From NCBI GenBank assembly GCA_031256795.1, contig JAIRPW010000032.1, positions 62,001 to 126,000 of the forward strand: a DNA stretch of 64,000 nt, written 5' to 3'. The translations under genes and the position numbers were made by a program. This DNA is from Zoogloeaceae bacterium (GTDB taxonomy: Bacteria; Pseudomonadota; Gammaproteobacteria; Burkholderiales; Rhodocyclaceae). The notes beneath the pieces were generated by a model. It did no database searches, was not told the DNA's origin, and saw nothing but the letters and a program-made list of their open reading frames with translations. Positions 18,174 through 25,617 of the stretch are shown here, one piece after another. Every line of letters starts with the position of its first letter. Positions within the stretch are counted from its first letter, which is position 1.

Positions 18174-20906
18174 ATGACGGCGTTCTCGAAAAACATTGAC
18201 TCCCCTCTCTGGAAAAACGCAGCCCGACGGGTTGCGTATTTTTTCGGCGCTTCCTTTTCCCTTCCCGCGTCGCCGGAAGAAATCGCCGGACAGGCGGCGC
18301 GTACGGCTGCCTCTTTTTCTGGAGACGCGCCTTTCGCCGCGACGTCTTCTCTGTTTCTTTTTTTTGCGCTTGCCCTTCTTTTCGCGGCTTTGGCCTGGGG
18401 GTTCATTTGGTGGACGCGCCACATGAAAACCGCGCTGAAAGTCGGCTATGGGATTGAAGATTTACACAAGCGCGTCTTTACGGAAGGTCCCATCGCGGTT
18501 ATTACTTGGGGACTGGACGCCAGCTGGCGCTGTGAATTCGCTTCCAGCAATGTCGCGGGGGTGCTGGGCGTTTCCGCCGCCCGCCTGACTTCCTCCCCGG
18601 GCGCTTACCGGAGTCTTCTTCTTCCGGAAGACCGTGAGCGCTTCGCCGCGGAACGCGACCAGAATCTGCGCGAAAAAAGGCGGCAATGGAATCAACGCTA
18701 CTCCATTATGGACGACGCGGGAAAAACCCGCTGGATTTTGGACTACACCGTCGCGGATTACGATAACGGGAACGGACTCGTTTTTTTGAGCAGCTACTTG
18801 ATTGATGACAGCGCGCAAATGGCGATGTATCAGCATATGCAGATGCTCTCCGGAGTCTTTCAGAGTATCAAGGAGTGTCTTTGCGTCACCAATGCCGCCG
18901 GTCTCATTCTGGACGTCAATCCTGCCTTTGAGCGCACGACTGGTTATTCGCGCAATGAGGTGCTCGGCGAAAACCCGCGCATCCTGAAATCGGGGCGGCA
19001 CAACGATAATTTCTACCGCTCGATGTGGAATGACTTGGCGGAAAAGCGCTCCTGGCAAGGGGAAATCTGGAATCGCCGCAAAAATGGCGAGGTTTATCCT
19101 GAATTGCTTTCCATTACTTCCGTTCTGGATCGCTATGGCAATGTGATCCGCCATATCGGCGTTTTTACCGATATTTCCAACATCAAGCAGCAGCAGCAGG
19201 CCATGGAGCGCCTCGCGCACTACGACATTCTAACGGGCCTGCCCAACCGGGCGCTGTTTACCGACCGCCTGAAAATCGCGCTTGCCAAGGCGCGGCGTGA
19301 CAAAACCATGCTGGCTATCGCCTATCTTGATCTGGATGGCTTTAAGCCCGTCAACGACACCTATGGGCATAAGGCCGGCGACAGACTGTTATACAGCGTG
19401 GCGCGGCGCATGACTTCCATGCTGCGGGAATCGGACACTATCGCCCGCATTGGCGGGGATGAGTTTGCGATGGTGCTGTCCGGCGCGTCCTCTCACGCCG
19501 ACTATCTCAGCATCATTGGCCGTTTTCTGACGCAGCTTTCCACGCCCTTTTTGCAGCCGGAAGCGACCGTTAGTATTTCCGCCAGCATTGGCGTGACCTT
19601 TTATCCAGAAGATGACAGCGATCCGGAAACGCTTCTGCGCCACGCGGATCAATCCATGTATCAAGCCAAACGCGACGGGCGCGCCCGTTATCACGCTTTC
19701 AGCCCGGAAGGCCCGGAAAAGGAAAAACGCGCCGCGCCGAGTATTGAGGACGCCGCGCGCGTCGACCATGCCCTGGATCGCGGGGAAATCAGCCTGTACT
19801 ACTTGCCCTCCGTGGATCTGCGCCTCGGAAAAGTTGCGGGAATGGAAGCCCAGCCGCATTGGCGGCATCCTGATCTCGGCCTTTTACCCTATGCTGAGTT
19901 CATGCCTTCCTTGCAGAACCCGGAGCTGGATATTCGCCTGGGAAAATGGGTCGCGCGGGCGGCCATTGCCGATCTGCACCGCTGGCGGGAAAACAATCTG
20001 CCGCTACGGCTGACGCTCAACGTTACGAAAAACCTGCTCTTGTCGCCGACTTTTCTCGCGTTTTTGGATGAGCAGCTGAAACTTTATCCGCTTGTGCGCT
20101 CGAATGATCTGGAAATTTCCATTCTCGCAATGTCCGGGCAGGATGAAATTGCCGCAGCCGCGCCCGTTCTTGAAGCCTGTCAGCGGCTTGGGGTTTCCGT
20201 CGTCCTGGGGGACTTTGACACAAGTTATTCCTCGTTCGTCGGCTTGCGCCGATTGCCCATTCAGCGCCTGAAGCTCAATCAAGGCATCGTGCGCGGAATG
20301 CTTGGCAATCCAGATGATCTGGCGGTTGTCGAAAGCGTGATTAGTCTGGCCAATGCTTTCAAATACCAGGTAGTTGCCGAGTGTCCGGAAAATTCCGCCT
20401 CCGGGGCATTGCTGCTCTATATGGGCTGCGATCTGGCGCAGGGCTATGGCATTTCCCGTCCCATGGAGGCAAAAGCCATCCCGGATTGGCTCCGGGAATG
20501 GCGTCCAGACCCCGAATGGCAAAGCATCGCGCGCCTGAAGCCGGATCACCAATATCTGCCGATTTTCCTGATGCGTATCAGCATTCAGCACTGCTGCGAT
20601 CAGGTTTTAACCTATGCGCTCTCCTCAGACAATGAGCGCGCGGCGCCGCCTCCCCTGGAAGGCTTCAGCCTGTTCGACCGTTGGTATCAGACGGCGCTGG
20701 CGCGCCACGCGAATAACAGCTACTTCCCGTTACTGAAGGAAACGGAGCGGCATTTATTCTCCAGCGCGCAGACTATGCTAGAGGCTGTTCAGCGCGCCCG
20801 CGCCGATGAGACCGCGATGCGCGTGGACGCCTTTATTGTCGCCCGCGATCAATTTCTGGGCATTGCGCAGCGTCTTTTGCAGAGCGTTACGAGCGGAGAA
20901 AGATAA
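18174..20906 (+). CDS. Membrane PAS-GGDEF protein with degenerate EAL domain and CZB-like tail
   Basis: 910 residues. A membrane segment lies at about residues 60-82. Two sensory PAS-like regions follow, the second containing VTNAAGLILDVNPAFERTTG. The GGDEF domain has an intact motif at residues 427-431 (RIGGDEF), so it may make c-di-GMP. The EAL domain is degenerate: MEAQPHW replaces the EAL signature near 557, GDFDTSYSSF replaces the DDFGTGYSS motif, and KLNQGIV replaces KIDQ, so phosphodiesterase activity is unlikely. The last ~130 residues (FDRWYQTALARH, ETERHLF) resemble a chemoreceptor zinc-binding bundle, though this is weak. CGGAGG precedes the ATG. Upstream 18007-18173 is AT-rich and probably holds the promoter. 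Confidence 0.88.
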   Translation: MTAFSKNIDSPLWKNAARRVAYFFGASFSLPASPEEIAGQAARTAASFSGDAPFAATSSLFLFFALALLFAALAWGFIWWTRHMKTALKVGYGIEDLHKRVFTEGPIAVITWGLDASWRCEFASSNVAGVLGVSAARLTSSPGAYRSLLLPEDRERFAAERDQNLREKRRQWNQRYSIMDDAGKTRWILDYTVADYDNGNGLVFLSSYLIDDSAQMAMYQHMQMLSGVFQSIKECLCVTNAAGLILDVNPAFERTTGYSRNEVLGENPRILKSGRHNDNFYRSMWNDLAEKRSWQGEIWNRRKNGEVYPELLSITSVLDRYGNVIRHIGVFTDISNIKQQQQAMERLAHYDILTGLPNRALFTDRLKIALAKARRDKTMLAIAYLDLDGFKPVNDTYGHKAGDRLLYSVARRMTSMLRESDTIARIGGDEFAMVLSGASSHADYLSIIGRFLTQLSTPFLQPEATVSISASIGVTFYPEDDSDPETLLRHADQSMYQAKRDGRARYHAFSPEGPEKEKRAAPSIEDAARVDHALDRGEISLYYLPSVDLRLGKVAGMEAQPHWRHPDLGLLPYAEFMPSLQNPELDIRLGKWVARAAIADLHRWRENNLPLRLTLNVTKNLLLSPTFLAFLDEQLKLYPLVRSNDLEISILAMSGQDEIAAAAPVLEACQRLGVSVVLGDFDTSYSSFVGLRRLPIQRLKLNQGIVRGMLGNPDDLAVVESVISLANAFKYQVVAECPENSASGALLLYMGCDLAQGYGISRPMEAKAIPDWLREWRPDPEWQSIARLKPDHQYLPIFLMRISIQHCCDQVLTYALSSDNERAAPPPLEGFSLFDRWYQTALARHANNSYFPLLKETERHLFSSAQTMLEAVQRARADETAMRVDAFIVARDQFLGIAQRLLQSVTSGER

Positions 20907-21120
20907 CTCGCCTTTTTAGGCCAAAATCTCGCAAAAAGGGAAAGAAAGCCGTCGGGAAAAACTATGCACAAAAGTTGTGGATAACTTTGTGCATAACCCT
21001 TGCGGGAAGAACATAAATAACGCAGGAACAAGGCGTTGCCCGTTCTTGCCCAAAAACAGAGCAGTTTGAAATATTTGTTTATAATCATATAGATAAAAGA
21101 TTGTTTGGCTTGTCAAGCCC
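20907..21120. other. Cluster of three DnaA boxes beside an AT-rich stretch (candidate origin or DnaA control site)
   Basis: Two perfect matches to the inverted DnaA box (TGTGGATAA at 20976-20984 and TGTGCATAA at 20988-20996) lie 12 bases apart. A one-mismatch box in the opposite orientation (CTATGCACA, 20962-20970) precedes them. About 70 bases on, 21064-21106 is strongly AT-rich and could serve as an unwinding element. The gap 20907-21218 is the longest non-coding stretch of the window. Boxes this tight are expected at oriC or at DARS/datA-like sites. No dnaA or dnaN gene is in the window, so the origin reading is an inference. Confidence 0.5.
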
Positions 21121-21135
21121 AAAAGGAGTAAAAAC

Positions 21136-21207
21136 ATGGTTTTCTTTTTAGCGATTTTTCCGGATCGTTTTCTCCTGTGGAGTACACTTGGTTTCCGCCC
21201 CTTGTAA
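21136..21207 (+). CDS. Possible 23-residue leader peptide before xseA
   Basis: AAAAGGAG at 21121-21128 sits at ideal spacing before an ATG at 21136. The frame encodes a short hydrophobic peptide (MVFFLAIFPDRFLLW) and ends at TAA 21205-21207, 11 bases before the likely xseA ATG. The ribosome site is much better than that of xseA itself, so it may be a real small protein or may feed ribosomes to xseA. I know of no matching family. Confidence 0.35.
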   Translation: MVFFLAIFPDRFLLWSTLGFRPL

Positions 21208-21218
21208 AATGCCGTTCT

Positions 21219-22553
21219 ATGGCCGTTTCCCCGCTCTTTTCTCCCCTTCCTGCCACGCCGGACTTCACACTCCCTTTGCGCGTCGGTGATTTGATGCGCT
21301 TTTCACGGCGTCTTTTGGAAAACTCTCTGCCATTGTGCTGGGTAACAGGCGAAATCTCCGGTCTTACCCGCGCCGCGTCCGGCCATATATATTTCACGCT
21401 GAAAGACGAGCGCGCGCAGGCGCGCTGTGTGTTGTGGCGCGGAAAAGCGGCGCTTCTGGCTTGTCAACCGGAAAACGGGCAAAAGATTGAGGCGCGCGTG
21501 ACCGCGACGCTTTATGAGGCGCGCGGCGATTTTCAGCTGAATGTAGAGAACTTGCGTCCTGCGGGACAGGGCGCTTTGTTTGAACGTTTTTTGCGTCTAA
21601 AGGCGCGCCTGGAAGCGGAAGGGCTGTTTGAGACCGCCGCGAAACGCCCTTTTCCCCGTTTTCCCCGGCATATCGCGCTTGTTACCAGTCTGCATGCCGC
21701 CGCGCTGCGCGATGTGCTCATTACTCTTTTGCGCCGCGCGCCTCATATTCAGATTTCGGTTTTCCCCACGCCAGTACAGGGCGAGGGCGCGGCACGAAAA
21801 ATTGCCGAGGCGCTGCGGGCTGCGTCGGAATCCTCTTGCGAGGCAATTTTGCTTTGCCGGGGCGGAGGTTCGCTGGAAGACGTCTGGGCATTCAACGAGG
21901 AAGAAACCGTTCGCGCCATTCGCGCCAGTCGGCTTCCGGTCATCAGCGGCGTCGGACACGAAAGTGATTTTACCCTTGCCGATTTTGCCGCGGATTTGCG
22001 CGCGCCCACGCCCACTGCCGCCGCGGAACAAATCGCGCCGGAACGCGCGAAACTCCTCCACGACCTGGCGCAGCGCGCGGGGCGCCTCGCGCGCGCCTGG
22101 AACGGCTATTCGCGCCAGCATGAACAACGCCTGGACACGCTTGCGGCACGAATACTTTCCCCGGCGCGGTATCTTGAACAGCGTGAAAAACAACTGCGCG
22201 CTCTTCGTCGGCGCTTGGCTCAGGCAGTTTCCCCGTCGTTGGCCGCGCGGGAAAGCGCGCTTAAATTTTCGGCCTTGCGGTTGAAAACCGTCTGGCAGGA
22301 AGCGCGGGAACGCCGCGCGCGACACTTGCGCGTCCTGGAAGAAAGTCTGCGGCAATTAAACCCGGAAGCGGTGCTCGGACGCGGCTATGCCATCGCGCGA
22401 AATCACGCGGGGAAAATCGTCCGTGACGCGGCGGCGCTGGAAAAAAACGACCTTCTTTCCCTTACGCTCTCCAAAGGCGCCGCCCAGGTTACAGTTGTGG
22501 ACGCCAATACGCCTTGCGCGCCAAGAACGAAGGCCGCGCGCCCCCGCGCATAA
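21219..22553 (+). CDS. xseA: Exodeoxyribonuclease VII large subunit
   Basis: 444 residues from the ATG at 21219. An OB-fold domain (CWVTGEISGLTRAASGHIYFTLKD) is followed by the catalytic region (ALVTSLHAAALRDVL, LLCRGGGSLEDVWAFNEEETVRAI, PVISGVGHESDFTLADFAADLRAPTPTAAAE) and a coiled coil. The C-terminal LGRGYAI segment is conserved. It degrades single-stranded DNA to oligonucleotides together with XseB. A GTG at 21177 in frame is an alternative start. Neither start has a clear ribosome site. Confidence 0.93.
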   Translation: MAVSPLFSPLPATPDFTLPLRVGDLMRFSRRLLENSLPLCWVTGEISGLTRAASGHIYFTLKDERAQARCVLWRGKAALLACQPENGQKIEARVTATLYEARGDFQLNVENLRPAGQGALFERFLRLKARLEAEGLFETAAKRPFPRFPRHIALVTSLHAAALRDVLITLLRRAPHIQISVFPTPVQGEGAARKIAEALRAASESSCEAILLCRGGGSLEDVWAFNEEETVRAIRASRLPVISGVGHESDFTLADFAADLRAPTPTAAAEQIAPERAKLLHDLAQRAGRLARAWNGYSRQHEQRLDTLAARILSPARYLEQREKQLRALRRRLAQAVSPSLAARESALKFSALRLKTVWQEARERRARHLRVLEESLRQLNPEAVLGRGYAIARNHAGKIVRDAAALEKNDLLSLTLSKGAAQVTVVDANTPCAPRTKAARPRA

Positions 22554-22770
22554 CGTGACGGACGCGGTTGCAGGAAAACTATTTTTGTTCGCTCAGTGAA
22601 AAGCCGTCTGCCGAACCGGTTGCCATCGCATTATCTGAAAAGCCTTTATGAATCAGAGAAGAAAATATTGCGGCGCGGAAATAAGGTTAGAATGCCGCAA
22701 AGGTGCGAACGTAAAGCCTTTCTAGGCTTTTATGAGTACCTTGTCATAGCATTTTCTGAAGGACGCACAC
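22554..22770 (+). promoter_or_regulatory. Promoter/leader region of the NlpE-like gene
   Basis: This 217-base gap contains a TTAGAAT element near 22687 that could be a -10 box. Downstream, a small hairpin (AAAGCCT, 22713-22719, pairing with AGGCTTT, 22724-22730) lies in the presumed leader of the next gene. The ribosome site GAAGGA is close to the ATG at 22771. Whether the hairpin controls expression is unknown. Confidence 0.35.
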
Positions 22771-23262
22771 ATGAAAAAAATCATTCCCGCATTTGCCGCC
22801 GTCATGTTTTTGTTTGGGACAGCCGCCTGCGCGCCCGATGCGCCCCCCGCATCCGAATCCGCCCAAACGCCAGCGGCGGAGCAGGCTCCGGCCTCCGCCC
22901 CCGCGCCGGAGCCAACCGTAGCAGTCGACACGGCGCACAATTCAAGAAACAGCCTGGATTGGGCAGGCGCGTACGTCGGCGTCATTCCAGCCGCATCAGG
23001 TTTGGGTATTGACGTCACGATAACCCTGCGCAACGATTCCACCTATACGGCGCAATACCACTACATTGACAAGCAGGACGGCGACTTTGTCACGGACGGC
23101 GTTTTTCAGTGGGACGAGGAAGGCGGCGCAATCACATTGGACGCGAAAGATATTCCGCCTCACTACCAGGTGGGCGAAAACCAGCTCATTCAGCTGGACA
23201 TGGAAGGAAATCCCATTACCGGCGAACTAGCGGAACGCTATGTGCTGAAAAAACAGCCGTAA
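22771..23262 (+). CDS. NlpE-like lipoprotein without the CxxC motif
   Basis: 163 residues. A lipoprotein signal peptide ends in the lipobox GTAAC, so Cys20 would be lipidated. A Pro/Ala/Glu-rich linker follows (about 21-50), then an NlpE N-terminal-like barrel (DWAGAYVGVIPAASGLGIDVTITLRNDSTY). In NlpE the segment after the first strand holds a CADC-type cysteine pair; here it reads PAASG, so a copper- or redox-linked role is doubtful. It converges on the PEP-utilising gene fragment with 21 bases between stops. Confidence 0.72.
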   Translation: MKKIIPAFAAVMFLFGTAACAPDAPPASESAQTPAAEQAPASAPAPEPTVAVDTAHNSRNSLDWAGAYVGVIPAASGLGIDVTITLRNDSTYTAQYHYIDKQDGDFVTDGVFQWDEEGGAITLDAKDIPPHYQVGENQLIQLDMEGNPITGELAERYVLKKQP

Positions 23263-23283
23263 TTCTTGGCAGTCTCTGGACAA

Positions 23284-24428
23284 TCAGGCGCAGGAACTTT
23301 GCCGTGCGGAAACCTCTTCCAGCATCGTAACGCTTCCCGCGCCGCCATTAAGGCGGACGCGCGCGCCGTTTTGTAGCCGTTCACAAACGTTGCGCACCCC
23401 CATAACGGCGGGCAAGCCAAGTTCCCGCGCGGTAACCGTACCATGCGACAACGGGCCGCCGCTCTCCGTAATCACGCCTTTCGCCTGATAAAACAAAGGC
23501 GTCCATGCGGGATTGGTCGTTTTGGCTACCAGAATGGCGTTTTCAGGAAAGCGGGAAAAATCTTCCGGCCCGCGCACTACAAAAACCACGCCCTCCACAA
23601 TCCCCGGACTGCCTCCCAAACCCTGCAACGCGACAGCACTGGCGCCAATGGCGTCGGTTTCTCCGTAAACCCATTCTGGCGCGCGCTCCCTAGCTTTCAG
23701 CCAGCCTTCCTTATGCCGATCCACCGCCCCGCGAATTTTCTCCAGGGCATGGGCGCGCAAGGCGCTTTCACACACAGAGGCGGGGCAGAAATAAATATCG
23801 TCCGCCGCGTCCAGAATTCCTTGTTTTTTAGCCGTTCGCCCAATGCTTTCAACGCGCGGCGAAATGGCAAAGTAAGGCGCGTAGTTTGATAGTGTTCCAG
23901 GTCATCCAACTCGGTATACCCTCTGGCCAGACGAATGATTTCCCGAACCGCGTAACGCAGACGCTCCGGGACGAGCGCCAGAAGCCGTAATTCCGCCTCG
24001 ACCGCCGCGATTTTACGCGGCGAATTGGGATTGCGCTGCGTCTCTCCCGCGCCATTGGCTTCTTCGGGGAGAGCGGCCAGTACCTTAATTTGATCCAGTA
24101 CGATGTGCGGCGCTTCCACCCAAGTCGGGCAGTAGGCGTCAAAATCCAGTTCCCGATGTCCGTGCCGCTGCAAAAAACACTGGAATTCCGCATGAAACGC
24201 GGGAAATTCCGCCAAACGCGCAAAAATCTCCGCGCCGGACCTATCGCCGCGCGTCAGCGCGAATAAAGCGCTGTCGGCGCGAATTTTCCGGGAAAGCTCC
24301 CACAGCTCTCCGTTAACCTGCGCGGTTTTGGTCGCGCGGCGTTGATTTTTAACCCCGTATTTGATTCCTTCCACGCGGCAACCGCGCCCATAAACCATAT
24401 AATAAAAATCAACGAGACGCTCATCCAT
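23284..24428 (-). pseudogene. PEP-utilising enzyme, 5'-truncated and frame-interrupted (possible -1 frameshift at A_AAA_AAC)
   Basis: Two overlapping minus-strand frames together encode the C-terminal part of a PEP synthase/PPDK-like protein. Frame one runs from the ATG at 24428 (MDERLVDFYYMVYG) through the helical linker up to ALGERLKN. The family sequence continues in the -1 frame as QGILDAADDIYFCPASV and ends at 23284. The mobile swivelling domain is intact, with the phospho-His in ITESGGPLSHGTVTARELGLPA. The switch coincides with AAAAAAC at 23829-23823, in the phase of a classical -1 slippery heptamer. A -1 shift would give a continuous 381-residue product. The ATP-grasp half normally N-terminal is absent; plsC-like coding lies directly upstream. 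A lost base in the A-run, a sequencing error, or true recoding are all possible. Confidence 0.7.
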
Positions 24429-24456
24429 TGCATGAGTCTTTCTCTTTTTCCCATTT

Positions 24457-25428
24457 TCACACTTCCGGAAAATTCCGCCATCCCGCCCAAGCCATGAGCC
24501 ATAAAACACTGAAAAGCAGCGGATAAAAACCGAAAAGAACCAACAGAACCGGCAGCCAAAGCAAAGCGGCAGCCAACCCGCCAATCATACGAAAAAAAGT
24601 TATCGTATTTCTGCCATCCGCTTTTTTCCCCGCATAACCGCCCGCCAATAAAACCGGCGCGAAGAGAAGCGCGAAAACCACAAGAAAAGGGTATGCGACA
24701 TACGAAGCGTCATCCGTTGCCGTGTCCGCCTGGGTAGCGGCCAGACGTTCCACCCGCGCAAAGGTTTCCTGATCTGGACAATGGACCGAGACGGCGTCCA
24801 GAGCCGTTCCCATGATACGTTTTAACCGTTTTTCCCATTGTCTGGGCGTTTCTTCCGCCCCGCGCGGCGGCAAATCAATAGAATCCCCCGCCAGGACTTC
24901 AACTTCAGAGCGAAAAGCGTCGGGACGGCGATAAAACAATCCCAGCGGCACAACCTCCAGCGGCACGCCTTCTTCCAGCAGACGCCGGACGACCCGCGCG
25001 TGTCCAGACTGATAGGGCAACGGAGCATGCCCCCACTCGCTGCCGCCTTCCGGAAAAAACGCCAGCGCGCCGCCGGCGCGCAAATGCGCGCAAATCGCGT
25101 CCATAGGATCCGGAAAGTCGCCGCGCCTCATGGAGTAACGCTGCCGATCCTTGGCGCGCACCACCGGAATCCCGGAAAACATAAGCCGCAATAAGGGGTT
25201 TCTTAATAATTGCGCGGAAAGCGTAAACTGCGCGCGCGGACAGGCCGACAAGACGACATAGCCATCAATCGCGCCGTTGCGGTGACTGCATAGCAAGAGG
25301 CGCGGCCTATCGCCTTGCGGCGCGAAATTAAGCGCGCGCGCACGGCGAAAATAAAAGCCGCGAATCAGCGCTATCAAAAGTCTCCGCCAAAGCGAAAGGG
25401 CATGGACAGGTCGCGCGGCAGCCATCAT
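24457..25428 (-). CDS. PlsC-like 1-acylglycerol-3-phosphate acyltransferase family protein
   Basis: 323 residues. The acyltransferase core has SHRNGAIDG in place of the usual HX4D motif (one residue longer), then FPEGGSEW and VVPLGLFYRR, matching the glycerophosphate-binding and later family motifs. Two hydrophobic segments near the C-terminus (about 245-265 and 285-315) indicate membrane anchoring. AGAGGATGG precedes the ATG. The substrate is unknown. The truncated PEP-utilising gene follows after 28 bases on the same strand. The 189-base gap upstream (25429-25617) holds the pilY1 terminator and otherwise nothing recognised. Confidence 0.72.
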   Translation of the reverse strand: MMAAARPVHALSLWRRLLIALIRGFYFRRARALNFAPQGDRPRLLLCSHRNGAIDGYVVLSACPRAQFTLSAQLLRNPLLRLMFSGIPVVRAKDRQRYSMRRGDFPDPMDAICAHLRAGGALAFFPEGGSEWGHAPLPYQSGHARVVRRLLEEGVPLEVVPLGLFYRRPDAFRSEVEVLAGDSIDLPPRGAEETPRQWEKRLKRIMGTALDAVSVHCPDQETFARVERLAATQADTATDDASYVAYPFLVVFALLFAPVLLAGGYAGKKADGRNTITFFRMIGGLAAALLWLPVLLVLFGFYPLLFSVLWLMAWAGWRNFPEV

Positions 25429-25563
25429 TCACCATCCTCTTTGATTTGTCAGGAACCCCGCCCGGAAGCGCGGAACGAGCCGGAATATTCCTTAAATGAA
25501 ATGCACCGTACCCGAAAACCACCCTCCGCGCCCATCCCTTCCGCGCCGCAAAGCGCGCAACAG

Positions 25564-25590
25564 AAAAAAGGGAGGCCGGAGACCTCCCTT
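25564..25590 (-). terminator. Intrinsic terminator of the first pilY1 gene
   Basis: A perfect eight-base stem (AAGGGAGG / CCTCCCTT, 25568-25575 and 25583-25590) with a seven-base loop is followed on the minus strand by a run of T (25564-25569). It lies 28 bases after the pilY1 stop. Confidence 0.85.
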
Positions 25591-25617
25591 CAAACCACCG
25601 CGCTTCTGTTTTACCTC

